The notes: a model not told the origin generated them from the letters alone. 24,484 bases of DNA from GCA-002784865 sp035646815 (GCA_035646815.1 DASRON010000043.1:1-24484), one strand, 5' to 3'. Shown: positions 15,448 through 23,379, counted from the stretch's first letter. A program made the numbers and translations.

Positions 15448-17214
15448 ATGAATCAATTTAAGATTAGAAACTTTGCAATCATTGCTCACATAGACCATGG
15501 TAAATCAACGCTTGCTGATCGATTTTTAGAAATAACAAAAACAATTTCTAAAGAAAAATTAGTAAATGAGCAGTTTTTGGATCAAAACCCTATTAGTAGA
15601 AAAAGAGGAATTACTATAAAGCTTGCGCCAGTTAGAATGATATATAAAGTGAATGGTGAAGAGTATATTTTAAATCTTATTGATACTCCTGGACATATGG
15701 ATTTTTCTTACGAAGTCTCAAGAACTCTTGCTGCTTGTGAAGGGGCAATTCTCTTAGTTGATGCAACCCAGGGTGTTCAGGCTCAAACAGTTGCTCATCT
15801 AAAAGCAGCAAGAGAAGAAAACTTAAAAATTATTCCGGTAATAAATAAGATTGATTTATCAACCGCAAATGTTGAATCAGTGGTAAATGAATTAGTAGAT
15901 CTTCTAGGGTTTAAGAAGGAAGAAATCTTTTATGTTTCGGCAAAAAGTGGAGAAAATGTAGAAGATTTACTTAATGCTGTAGTTAAAAATATTCCTTTTC
16001 CAAAGGGAGAAAGTGAAAAAGTTTTTAGAGGATTAATTTTTGATGCTGAATATGATGAGCATAGAGGAGTAATTGCTTTTGTAAGAGTAGTTGATGGGAA
16101 AATAGAAAAAAGAGATAAAATTGAGCTCTTGGGAAATAAAATAAAGGCAGATATTAAAGATTTGGGTTTTTTTTCTCCATTTCTTGTTTCCAAAAAAGAG
16201 CTTTTAACAGGAGAAATTGGCTATATTGTTACAGGTATAAAAGATATTAGGCTTTGTAGGGTCGGGGATACATTAACGCTTGCAAGTCTTAAAAAACAAA
16301 ACTTAGCTGAGGAGATAAAACCATTACCTGGATATAAAACACCCAAACCAATGGTGTTTTTTGGAATTTATCCTAAAAATCAAAATGAACTGGTTCATTT
16401 AAGGGAAGCATTAAACAAGCTCTCTTTAAATGATGCTTCTTTGTCAATCTCTTCTGAGTACTCTGCTTTTTTAGGAACTGGTTTTAGGGGGGGGTTTTTA
16501 GGACTTTTACATGCAGACATTGTAAGAGAGCGATTAATTCAAGAAGAAGATGTTAATCCTATTCTAACAATGCCTCAGGTTTTATATGAAAAAAAAGAAG
16601 ATGGGTCAATTCTTGAGCCATATATGAATCTTACTGTTTATGTGCCCTCAGCATATGTGGGAAATATTATGACAGCTTGCCAAAAGAAAAAAGGTCATTT
16701 AATAGATCTTAAATATCATAAAGACATTGCGATTCTTTTTTATGAGCTTCCATATAGTATGTTTATTAGAGGTCTTGCTTCGGAAATAAAATCAATCTCT
16801 TCAGGTTTTGCCACAATGGATTATGAGCTGACTAAATATCAAAAAGGAGATCTAGAAAAACTAGAGGTGCTTGTAAATGATAATCCAATTGATGTTTTAT
16901 CAGAGTTGTTTTATAAAGATGAGATTTATTCTGTAGCAAGAGAAAAAACAGAAAAATTAAAAGAATTATTACCAAGACAGCAGTTTAAACAAGTAATTCA
17001 AGCAAGAGCTATGGGGAAAATTATTGCTAAAACAGAAATTTCACCTTTTAGAAAAGATGTTACTGCAAAACTATACGGAGGAGATAGAACAAGAAAGGAT
17101 AAGCTACTTGATAAACAGAAAAAAGGAAAATCAAAAATGTTTGGACATGCAAAAATTAATCTTCCTCCGCAAGCATTATATTCTCTTATAGATTCAAATC
17201 TAGAGGGCAAATAG
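15448..17214 (+). CDS. lepA: Elongation factor 4 (LepA), ribosomal GTPase
   Basis: GTPase that acts on the ribosome during initiation/elongation under stress. 588 aa from the ATG at 15448, chosen because FKIRNFAIIAHIDHGKSTLADRF starts almost at once, as in the family; an in-frame TTG at 15409 would add 13 unconserved residues. Motifs: G1 AHIDHGKS (13-20), switch RKRGITIKLAP, G3 DTPGHMDF, G4 NKID, G5 SAKSG. Later domains are complete, with FRGGFLGLLHADIVRERL and the LepA-specific C-terminus (AKLYGGDRTRKDKLLDKQKKGK). The DTPGHVDF of most bacteria is DTPGHMDF here. The 3' end overlaps the convergent cohesin-type gene by 15 bases. Confidence 0.95.
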   Translation: MNQFKIRNFAIIAHIDHGKSTLADRFLEITKTISKEKLVNEQFLDQNPISRKRGITIKLAPVRMIYKVNGEEYILNLIDTPGHMDFSYEVSRTLAACEGAILLVDATQGVQAQTVAHLKAAREENLKIIPVINKIDLSTANVESVVNELVDLLGFKKEEIFYVSAKSGENVEDLLNAVVKNIPFPKGESEKVFRGLIFDAEYDEHRGVIAFVRVVDGKIEKRDKIELLGNKIKADIKDLGFFSPFLVSKKELLTGEIGYIVTGIKDIRLCRVGDTLTLASLKKQNLAEEIKPLPGYKTPKPMVFFGIYPKNQNELVHLREALNKLSLNDASLSISSEYSAFLGTGFRGGFLGLLHADIVRERLIQEEDVNPILTMPQVLYEKKEDGSILEPYMNLTVYVPSAYVGNIMTACQKKKGHLIDLKYHKDIAILFYELPYSMFIRGLASEIKSISSGFATMDYELTKYQKGDLEKLEVLVNDNPIDVLSELFYKDEIYSVAREKTEKLKELLPRQQFKQVIQARAMGKIIAKTEISPFRKDVTAKLYGGDRTRKDKLLDKQKKGKSKMFGHAKINLPPQALYSLIDSNLEGK

Positions 17215-18324
17215 AAGTATAGTCCCGATTACTGTAAGAATTGCTCCCAATGCTCCAATTGTCATTATTGTTTCGTTTGGCCCTGTTGGTTCAAGTGTTG
17301 GAACAGGAGTCGCTAATGGTTCAAGTGTTGGAACAGGAGTCGTTGTAGGAAGAACGACACTTTCACCTGAAACAGTTATAGCTTGAGTACAATTCTCAGT
17401 TGTACTGACACCGCCTACATTATCAGTTAAGATTGCAGTTGCAGTAAAGGTTCCTCCAGAATTATATATATGATCTGCTACAGAATTAATACTGGCGGTT
17501 CCAACACCTCCTCCTTCAGTTAAATCACTCACTGTTCCGTCTCCAAAATTAAAGGTAATTTTACCAACTGTTCCATCTGCGTCATTTCCAATAGCAGTAA
17601 AACTAACTGTTAAAGGAGCTGCTCCGCTTGCCACTCCACCTGAGCCAAGGCTTGTGCAAACAGGATTTTGATTAGGTAGTGTAGTGGTTGTTGTTGTAGG
17701 CGGTACTGTTGTTGTTGTGGTAGTGATTGTAACCTCAGGTATAGTTGTGGTAGTGGTTGTAACCTCGCCAGTAATTGTAATCAAAGCTTCACTTTTTGTT
17801 TTTAAGACATTTTCTTTCGGAGTATCAGTTGATGCAGAAGATAATACTTCTGTGTCACTACTAAAAGTAACCTGAGTTGGTGCAGTTTCAGTTGGTGCCA
17901 AAGCAGTAAATGTTACAGTCGCAATTCTTGTAATTGATTGAAGTACTTTTGTTTGACCTCCTCCAGTTGCAAGAGTAACGGAAACTGAGCTTGGACCATA
18001 AGTTGGCTGTACAAATACTGTTGCAGCATTTGTATTTACAACAAATCCATCTTCTGCAAGAGATAATCTTGTTGGATCATAGGAAATAGTAAATTTTGCT
18101 AATGAAACATAATTTTGTCCAGGGTCAACCATAATGTCAAGGCTTACACTGTCTCCAACAGCAACTGTTTGAGGAGTTTCTTTAAGAGAAAGTACGGTAG
18201 ATGGAGCTGCACTGCTTCTAGTTTTTTGCTGTTGTTGCACAAGGTAGACAGTTAGGGGAATGGCTACGAGAAGTACAACAATAAAACCCAGTAAAATTAA
18301 TTTTTTGCCCGAGAATATGGACAT
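17200..18324 (-). CDS. Membrane-anchored surface protein with cohesin-like and PKD-like domains
   Basis: 374 aa. A basic start and one hydrophobic helix (about 10-29, LILLGFIVVLLVAIPLTVYL) precede QQQQK. Residues about 41-180 look like a cohesin-type beta sandwich (SLKETPQTVAVGDSVSLDIMV ... AKFTISYDPTRLSLAEDGF ... RIATVTFTAL). A Thr-rich linker (about 185-222) leads to a PKD-like domain (about 225-318, with FNFGDGTVSD and GGTFTATAILTDNVGG). A Pro/Thr linker with two 10-residue repeats (TPVPTLEPLA, TPVPTLEPTG) leads to a C-terminal hydrophobic helix. Cys227 and Cys312 could form a disulfide. The role is unknown: cohesin domains bind dockerins in cellulosomes, but no dockerin is seen here, so general adhesion or surface display is as likely. 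It has its own promoter with an inverted repeat, divergent from groES. Confidence 0.75.
   Translation of the reverse strand: MSIFSGKKLILLGFIVVLLVAIPLTVYLVQQQQKTRSSAAPSTVLSLKETPQTVAVGDSVSLDIMVDPGQNYVSLAKFTISYDPTRLSLAEDGFVVNTNAATVFVQPTYGPSSVSVTLATGGGQTKVLQSITRIATVTFTALAPTETAPTQVTFSSDTEVLSSASTDTPKENVLKTKSEALITITGEVTTTTTTIPEVTITTTTTTVPPTTTTTTLPNQNPVCTSLGSGGVASGAAPLTVSFTAIGNDADGTVGKITFNFGDGTVSDLTEGGGVGTASINSVADHIYNSGGTFTATAILTDNVGGVSTTENCTQAITVSGESVVLPTTTPVPTLEPLATPVPTLEPTGPNETIMTIGALGAILTVIGTILLFAL
17287..17342. repeat. Direct repeat of 26 bp, 30-bp period, coding for the Pro/Thr linker
   Basis: Two identical 26-base copies (17287-17312 and 17317-17342) beginning TGGTTCAAGTG, separated by 4 bases. 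In the minus-strand protein they encode the TPVPTLEP repeats, so the linker can grow or shrink by 10-residue steps. Confidence 0.9.
17715..17766. repeat. Direct repeat of 22 bp, 30-bp period, coding for the Thr-rich linker
   Basis: TTGTGGTAGTGATTGTAACC at 17715 onward recurs at 17745 with one mismatch (GATT/GGTT), inside a GTT/GTG-rich tract (about 17680-17770). The period of 30 bases matches the other repeat in the same gene and again adds 10 residues. Confidence 0.85.
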
Positions 18325-18340
18325 ATATATACTAAATTAT

Positions 18341-18368
18341 CGTATAGTAACTTAGCTATACGTGTCAA
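18341..18368 (-). promoter_or_regulatory. Promoter of the cohesin-type gene with an inverted-repeat operator
   Basis: On the minus strand, perfect TTGACA (18368-18363), 16 bases, then TATACG (18346-18341, 4 of 6). The expected start near 18334 leaves a leader of about 10 bases before the ATG at 18324. A perfect inverted repeat, CGTATAG-N8-CTATACG (18341-18362), fills the whole space from the -10 to the -35, where a dimeric repressor would block polymerase. Confidence 0.55.
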
Positions 18369-18398
18369 GTATTAAAGGAGTAAGATTTTATTTAGCTC

Positions 18399-18427
18399 TT
18401 GACAGAAAAAAGCTTTTGTTGTATAAA
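18399..18427 (+). promoter_or_regulatory. Strong sigma-70-type promoter of groES-groEL
   Basis: TTGACA (18399-18404), exactly 17 bases, TATAAA (18422-18427). The predicted start is near 18434, inside the CIRCE-like element, giving a 5' leader of about 38 bases. Confidence 0.8.
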
Positions 18428-18428
18428 T

Positions 18429-18455
18429 TTAGCACTCACTTCTCGTAAGTGATAT
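18429..18455 (+). promoter_or_regulatory. Degenerate CIRCE operator (HrcA site) before groES
   Basis: The left half TTAGCACTC (18429-18437) matches the CIRCE consensus exactly. After the canonical 9-base spacer the right half reads AAGTGATAT (18447-18455), 6 of 9 to GAGTGCTAA. The element overlaps the predicted transcription start, as in known HrcA-controlled groESL operons. Heat-shock repression by HrcA is inferred; no hrcA gene is in the window. Confidence 0.7.
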
Positions 18456-18471
18456 TTTTTGACTAATTAAC

Positions 18472-18774
18472 ATGAGTATAAAGAAAACAAATATTAAACC
18501 CCTTTTTGGAAACGTATTAGTAAAACCTCTTGAGGCAGAAACAAAAACTGCAAGTGGAATTATTCTTCCGGATAGTGCAAAAAAAGAATCTCAAACAGGA
18601 GAAATTAAGGCAATAGGCCCAGGAGATATAACGCCAAAAGGTGAAAAAATCCCCATGATTGTAAAGGTAGGGCAAAAAGTAATGTATAAAAAATGGGGAG
18701 GAAATGAAGTAAAAGTAGGAAATGAAGAGTGGACAATTATTGAGCAAAAAGATATATTAGCGATTATTGAATAA
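18472..18774 (+). CDS. groES: Co-chaperonin GroES
   Basis: 100 aa; heptameric lid of the GroEL folding chamber in the cytoplasm. Seen: KPLFGNVLVKPLEAETKTASG with the mobile loop around residues 23-36 (ETKTASGIILPD), GEIKAIGPG and the basic/Gly segment VKVGQKVMYKKWGGNEVKVG, then a C-terminal ILAIIE close. It is slightly longer than average (95-97 aa) because of an N-terminal extension of a few residues (SIKKTN). The ATG lies 38 bases after the predicted transcription start, so unlike many neighbours the message has a leader. groEL starts 1 base after its stop. Confidence 0.95.
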   Translation: MSIKKTNIKPLFGNVLVKPLEAETKTASGIILPDSAKKESQTGEIKAIGPGDITPKGEKIPMIVKVGQKVMYKKWGGNEVKVGNEEWTIIEQKDILAIIE

Positions 18775-18775
18775 T

Positions 18776-20431
18776 ATGGCAAAACAAATTAAATATTCAC
18801 AGGAAGCAAGAGAGTTATTGATTAAAGGAATTGATCAATTGACAAATGCTGTTGCAACAACCCTTGGTCCAAAAGGAAGAAATGTAGCTCTTGATAAAAA
18901 ATGGGGGGCGCCAAGTGTAATTCATGACGGTGTCTCAGTTGCAAAAGAAATTGAGCTTAAAGATCCGTTTGAAAACATGGGAGCACAGCTTGTGAAAGAA
19001 GCAGCTTCTAAAACTGCGGATGTTGCAGGAGATGGAACAACTACTTCAACAATTTTAACTCGTGCAATTGTAAAAGAAGGAGTTAAAATGATTACTGCAA
19101 ATGCAAATCCAATGATCATGAGAAAAGGTCTTGATAAAGCAAGTAAGATTGTTGTTGAAGAGCTTTTAAAAATGAAAAAAGAACTAAAGCAATCAGATTG
19201 GGCAAATGTTGCAACCATTTCAGCAGGAGACGAAGAACTCGGAAACTTAATTGCAGAAGCTCTTAAAAAAGTAGGTAAAGATGGAATAATTACGGTTGAA
19301 GAAGGTAAAGGTCTTTCAACGGAAATTGAATATAAAGAAGGAATGGAATTTGATAAAGGATATGCTTCTTCATACTTTGTTACAAATCCTGATCGAATGG
19401 AAGCAGAAATCGAAGATCCATATATTCTCATAACAGATAAGAAAATATCAGCATTAAATGAACTTCTTCCTTTCCTTGAAAATTTAGTTAAAGTTTCTAA
19501 AAACTTGGTAATTATTGCAGATGAAATTGAAGGAGAAGCATTGGCAACATTGGTTGTAAATAAGCTAAGAGGAACTTTTAATACAATTGCAGTTAAGGCA
19601 CCAGGTTTTGGAGATAGAAGAAAAGAAATGCTTGAAGATATTGCTATCTTAACTGGAGGGACAGTAATATCAGATGATACTGGCAGGAAATTTGACAGTG
19701 TTACCCTTGAAGACTGCGGAAGAGCAGATAAGGTTTGGTCAGATAAAGAAAATACTAGAATAATTGGTGGAAAAGGAAATTCTAAAGCACTTTTAGCAAG
19801 AATTGCTCAAATAAAAACAGCAATTAATAAATCAACTTCGGATTTTGATAAAGAAAAGTCTCAGGAGCGTTTAGCAAAACTTTCAGGAGGAGTTGCCGTT
19901 ATAAATGTTGGAGCAGCAACAGAAGTTGAGCTTAAAGATAAAAAGGAGAGAGTAAATGATGCAGTTGCTGCAACAAAGGCAGCCCTGGAGGAAGGAATTG
20001 TTCCTGGAGGAGCAGTTGCTCTTTTAGATATATCCAAGAGAATGAATACTAAAGATTTGGAAAATGCAAAAGCAGCAAGAGATGAAATAATTGGTTTTGA
20101 AATAGTAAAAGCAGCTTTAGAAGCACCTTTTATTCAACTTATGCAAAATGCAGGACTTGACGCAGGACAATTAATTGCAAAAGCAAGAGAGGTTAGTACA
20201 CACGGTCAAGGATTTAATGTTTTAAAAACAGAATCAGTAGAAGGAGCAATTCCTGTAGATATGTTAAAAGAGGGAATTATAGATCCAGTAAAGGTTGTTA
20301 GAACTGCAGTTCAGAATGCAATTTCGGTTGCAACCATGATTTTAACAACAGAAGCATTAGTTACTGATATTCCTGAAGAGAAAAAAGATATGCCGGCTAT
20401 GCCAGGAGGCATGGGTGATATGGGATATTAA
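18776..20431 (+). CDS. groEL: Chaperonin GroEL
   Basis: ATP-dependent 14-mer folding chaperone, 551 aa from the ATG at 18776 (MAKQIKYS is the usual start; an in-frame TTG at 18767 would overlap groES and is not preferred). Seen: TTLGPKGRNVALD for nucleotide binding (28-40), GDGTTT with catalytic Asp86 (85-90), VVNKLRGTFNTIAVKAPGFGDRRKEML in the apical/intermediate part, RLAKLSGGVAVINVGAATEVELKDKKERVNDA, and a Gly/Met-rich end (MPGGMGDMGY) like the disordered GGM tail in the cavity. Length and motifs are complete. It is cotranscribed with groES and followed by a strong terminator. Confidence 0.97.
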   Translation: MAKQIKYSQEARELLIKGIDQLTNAVATTLGPKGRNVALDKKWGAPSVIHDGVSVAKEIELKDPFENMGAQLVKEAASKTADVAGDGTTTSTILTRAIVKEGVKMITANANPMIMRKGLDKASKIVVEELLKMKKELKQSDWANVATISAGDEELGNLIAEALKKVGKDGIITVEEGKGLSTEIEYKEGMEFDKGYASSYFVTNPDRMEAEIEDPYILITDKKISALNELLPFLENLVKVSKNLVIIADEIEGEALATLVVNKLRGTFNTIAVKAPGFGDRRKEMLEDIAILTGGTVISDDTGRKFDSVTLEDCGRADKVWSDKENTRIIGGKGNSKALLARIAQIKTAINKSTSDFDKEKSQERLAKLSGGVAVINVGAATEVELKDKKERVNDAVAATKAALEEGIVPGGAVALLDISKRMNTKDLENAKAARDEIIGFEIVKAALEAPFIQLMQNAGLDAGQLIAKAREVSTHGQGFNVLKTESVEGAIPVDMLKEGIIDPVKVVRTAVQNAISVATMILTTEALVTDIPEEKKDMPAMPGGMGDMGY

Positions 20432-20457
20432 GCTTGAAATTAAGGAAACTAAAGAAT

Positions 20458-20481
20458 AAGCCGCGAAAACGCGGTTTTTTT
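20458..20481 (+). terminator. Rho-independent terminator of groES-groEL
   Basis: Perfect stem CCGCG (20461-20465) / CGCGG (20470-20474) with an AAAA loop, followed by seven T. The flanking AAG/TTT can lengthen the stem with A-T and G-T pairs. It starts 27 bases after the groEL stop. Confidence 0.93.
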
Positions 20482-20482
20482 A

Positions 20483-20511
20483 TTGTCAGCAAAGAACAGA
20501 TATAATATAAT
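20483..20511 (+). promoter_or_regulatory. Sigma-70-type promoter of the PEGA/SH3 gene
   Basis: TTGTCA (20483-20488, 5 of 6), 17 bases, TATAAT (20506-20511). A second TATAAT overlaps just upstream (20501-20506) but has no -35 at proper spacing. The predicted start near 20518 is 2 bases before the ATG at 20520, so the mRNA should be leaderless. Confidence 0.7.
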
Positions 20512-20519
20512 AACAAAGC

Positions 20520-21365
20520 ATGAAAAAGGTTCTATTAATTATACTCCCTCCACTTGTTGCAATAATTATTTTTATAATAGTTACAATAATTTTAAATAAA
20601 AGTGCAAATCAAGGGGCACTTCAGGTGACATCAATCCCCAAGAGTAAAATTTATCTAAACGGGAAATTATTAGGTGAAACACCATTTTGTAAATGCGAGC
20701 AAGGTAATATGCTTGAGATAGGTGAATATACTATTAAATTAGTACCTCTTGATAACAAGCTCAATCCATTTGAAAATAAAATTACAATTTCTCCATCTGT
20801 TTTAACAGTAGTTGATAGAACTTTTGGAGAAGGCGGTCTTTCACAAGGAAGCATTATAGATTTAACTCCAATTTCTGACAAAAAAGAAGCGCAAATACTA
20901 ATAGTTTCTTTTCCTGATAAAGCTAATATTTATTTAGACAATAATTTGTCAGGAACAAGTCCTTTGCTTTTAAAAAATATTACAGAATCAGACCATGAAA
21001 TAAAACTTTCAAAAGAAGGCTATAAAGATAAGGCAGTAAGAATAAGAGCAATTAAAGGGTATAAGCTTGAAAGTATAGTTTTTTTAAGTATAAATCAAGA
21101 TCTTTTTTCAGCATCAGAGTCTGCTTTACCTGAATTAAGTCCAGCGCCATCAGTATCACCTACTTCCCAAAGTCAAATAACAATACTTAGTACTCCGACA
21201 GGATTTTTAAGAGTAAGAGAAGATGCAACAATTAGTTCTTTACAAATAGGAACTGTTGCCCCTGGAGAAAAATACGAACTTATCTCAGAGCAAGAAGGTT
21301 GGTTTGAGATAAAATTTGAAGATGGTAAAACTGGATGGATTAGTTCTCAATACGCAAAAAAGTAA
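20520..21365 (+). CDS. Membrane-anchored protein with two PEGA-like domains and a bacterial SH3 domain
   Basis: 281 aa. One N-terminal membrane helix (about 4-25). Two PEGA-type beta domains: about 33-110 (GALQVTSIPKSKIYLNGKLLG ... GEYTIKLVP) and about 124-192 (AQILIVSFPDKANIYLDNNLSG ... DHEIKLSKEGY). A Pro/Ser-rich linker (about 200-218) joins a C-terminal SH3b domain (about 220-281, FLRVREDATISSLQIGTVAPGEKYELI ... GWFEIKFEDGKTGWISSQYAKK). PEGA and SH3b domains are associated with surface-layer and cell-wall binding, so an extracytoplasmic wall-attached role is likely; no enzymatic domain is seen. Cys57 and Cys59 lie close together. It has its own promoter and ends 5 bases before the convergent UbiA-family gene. 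Confidence 0.8.
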   Translation: MKKVLLIILPPLVAIIIFIIVTIILNKSANQGALQVTSIPKSKIYLNGKLLGETPFCKCEQGNMLEIGEYTIKLVPLDNKLNPFENKITISPSVLTVVDRTFGEGGLSQGSIIDLTPISDKKEAQILIVSFPDKANIYLDNNLSGTSPLLLKNITESDHEIKLSKEGYKDKAVRIRAIKGYKLESIVFLSINQDLFSASESALPELSPAPSVSPTSQSQITILSTPTGFLRVREDATISSLQIGTVAPGEKYELISEQEGWFEIKFEDGKTGWISSQYAKK

Positions 21366-21370
21366 ACTTC

Positions 21371-22318
21371 TTAATAAGGACCGATAAAGTAAATAATAAA
21401 AATTACCAAAAGAGCCCAGATAAGGACTGTTGCAAGAAGTGGCTTGTCTGATAATAAAACTCTATCAGGACTTTCTCCCTCATTTTTTTCATAAATATCT
21501 TGAAGATAACGCATAAGTCCATAAACAACAGGAAGAATAGTAATCATTAACCATTTTCTTTGGAAAAAAGCAGGTAAAAAGTCAGGCATCAAAAGACCCA
21601 AGCTTATTTTTAGCCCTCTTGGATTTTCTAAGAAAGTAAAAAGAGAATAGCTTATAAAAGTTGAGGTTGCAAAAATTGATGCATAAACATCTAGAAGCCT
21701 TTCGGAATAGTGAGAAAGAGTTAATCTTGTTTCTGCAATATTTGCCTTTTTATTGCTTGTTAAAAGAGTAAGCTCTGATCTTCTTTTTCCAATAGCAAGG
21801 AAAAGGGATATAGAGATTGTAGTAAGCAAGAGCCAGACAGAAATATGATAACCACTAGCAAATTCACCTGCATATACTCTTAAAATATATCCGCTGGCAA
21901 TTGCTAAAATGTCCATAACTGCAATTGATTTAAGAAATAAGGAATAAATAAACTGAATTACCAAATAAACGACGCAAGTAATAAAAAAAGCAGGGGTGAC
22001 ATAAAATGCCGTGATGAGAGAAACTGTTACGAGAATTGCTCCGATAATTATGGCAAGAGGAATGGGAACAGCTCCTTTTGCAAGTGGCCTAAATTTTTTA
22101 AAAGGATGCATTCTATCCTTTTTAATATCGAAGATATCGTTAAGAATGTAAGTTGCAGAGGAGAGGCCACAAAATACGAAAAAAGCTATAACAACCTTTT
22201 CTAAAATAAGAAGATCAAATAATTGTCCACTAAAAAGTATTGCAGCAAAAACTGCAAAATTTTTTATCCATTGCTTGGGTCTAATTAGTCTTAGAACTTC
22301 AAACGATAATTTAATCAT
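21371..22318 (-). CDS. UbiA-family prenyltransferase, decaprenyl-phosphate phosphoribosyltransferase-like
   Basis: 315 aa with about 8-9 membrane helices. The first Asp-rich motif reads NDIFDIKKDRMHPFKKFRP (60-78, Asp61, Asp64, Asp68), and the start RLIRPKQWIKN (10-20) is typical of the branch containing mycobacterial DPPR synthase, which joins phosphoribosyl pyrophosphate to polyprenyl phosphate. The second block reads LFLAIGKRRSEL (about 174-185). The product would be a polyprenyl-phosphate pentose donor, for arabinose or ribose residues in surface glycans; this subfamily choice is inference from RPxQWxKN and HPxKxxRP. It overlaps the WecA-like gene upstream by 8 bases, so both belong to one polyprenyl-phosphate-using cluster. 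It is less likely to be a quinone or haem prenyltransferase. Confidence 0.8.
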   Translation of the reverse strand: MIKLSFEVLRLIRPKQWIKNFAVFAAILFSGQLFDLLILEKVVIAFFVFCGLSSATYILNDIFDIKKDRMHPFKKFRPLAKGAVPIPLAIIIGAILVTVSLITAFYVTPAFFITCVVYLVIQFIYSLFLKSIAVMDILAIASGYILRVYAGEFASGYHISVWLLLTTISISLFLAIGKRRSELTLLTSNKKANIAETRLTLSHYSERLLDVYASIFATSTFISYSLFTFLENPRGLKISLGLLMPDFLPAFFQRKWLMITILPVVYGLMRYLQDIYEKNEGESPDRVLLSDKPLLATVLIWALLVIFIIYFIGPY

Positions 22319-23378
22319 CTGGGTTTTCTATGGTTAGCTGCAAAAAAAGTATTGTTCCTCCTACTATTATTGCGAGCATAACAATAGCAAATAGCTTACC
22401 CCTACTGGAAAGAACTAGGGCAAGCGAACCCAATATAGCAGAAATAAACCAATAAAACAACGCTATTTTCCTGTGTCCATAACCTCTTTTTAAAAGTAAA
22501 TGATGAAGATGCTTTTTATCATGCCAAAAAGGTGATTTTCCAGATAAAATTCTTCTAGTAATCGTGAAGATACCATCAATTATTGGAACTCCCATAACCA
22601 ACACTGCCGTTGCAAGTTTTGCGCTTGCTAAAATAGAAACAACTGCAAGAAGTAGATAAACTGCAGTTGCACTATATCCTGGAAAAATTTTTGCAGGATA
22701 AAAATTAAAAAACAAAAATCCAATCGCAGCACCAGCAATCATAAAAGAAAGTTTTGCACTGATTAGACTGTAATGATCAATTACAGGAAAACGGAGACTT
22801 AAAATTCCAATAACTATTGCAGAAATAGCAACAATTCCTGGCATTTGTCCATCAACGCCTTTGCTCCAATTAAGCATATTCATAATCCACACAATCCATA
22901 AAATAGCAACAAAATAAGAAAATATTATCGGACTATAGCTTGCAAGAAAAGGAATCTGAATTGAGCTTAAATATAATATTCCGCCAAAAGGATTTGTAAT
23001 AAAGGCAATATTTGCTCCTGCAAAAACAACAATAGTAGCAGAAACAATATTTATTAAAAATCTAAAATAAGGAGAAATATCAAATTTATCATCTAAAACA
23101 CCGACTATAAGACAAATAAGTCCAGCTAAAAAAAGCGCAATAGTTATTTTTTCTATTGGTAAAAATATAAGTCCTGCAACTGCGATTCCTATAAAAAGGG
23201 GAATACCTCCTGCTCTGGGGATTGGTTTTGTGTGAAGCGCTGCAGGGTGCTTTCTTTTTGAAGGATCATCAATTAATCCAACCTTTTTAATAAAAATAAG
23301 AGAGATTGGAGTTACAACAATAGTTGCAATAAGTGCTGCTAAAAAAGGAAAAATAATTGTTGTGGATAAATCAAACAT
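22311..23378 (-). CDS. WecA/MraY-family polyprenyl-phosphate sugar-1-phosphate transferase, atypical
   Basis: 355 aa with about 10 helices. Family blocks: DDPSKRKHPAALHTKPIPRAG (37-57), GVLDDKFDISPYFRF (93-107) with Asp96/Asp97, NMLNWSKGVDGQMPG (167-181) in place of the usual NxxNxxDGxDGL, and HDKKHLHHLLLKRGY (286-300) with the HxHH motif. Such enzymes transfer a sugar phosphate from UDP-sugar to polyprenyl phosphate at the inner membrane face. The block that normally reads PAKIFxGDxGS, with an essential Asp, here reads PAKIFPGYSAT (228-238), with Tyr at that position. It may belong to a divergent CPR clade or use another acid; inactivity cannot be excluded. It overlaps the UbiA-family gene by 8 bases and starts 1 base after the small gene before it. 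Confidence 0.8.
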   Translation of the reverse strand: MFDLSTTIIFPFLAALIATIVVTPISLIFIKKVGLIDDPSKRKHPAALHTKPIPRAGGIPLFIGIAVAGLIFLPIEKITIALFLAGLICLIVGVLDDKFDISPYFRFLINIVSATIVVFAGANIAFITNPFGGILYLSSIQIPFLASYSPIIFSYFVAILWIVWIMNMLNWSKGVDGQMPGIVAISAIVIGILSLRFPVIDHYSLISAKLSFMIAGAAIGFLFFNFYPAKIFPGYSATAVYLLLAVVSILASAKLATAVLVMGVPIIDGIFTITRRILSGKSPFWHDKKHLHHLLLKRGYGHRKIALFYWFISAILGSLALVLSSRGKLFAIVMLAIIVGGTILFLQLTIENPDD

Positions 23379-23379
23379 T

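Noticed and set aside
17680..17770. GTT/GTG-rich repeats as a CRISPR or regulatory repeat
   Set aside because: They encode the Thr-rich linker in frame; no spacer-repeat pattern and no cas genes.
18922..19431. Long minus-strand open frame (169 codons)
   Set aside because: It lies wholly inside groEL, is Ser/Phe-rich as expected for the antisense of groEL codons, and has no family motif.
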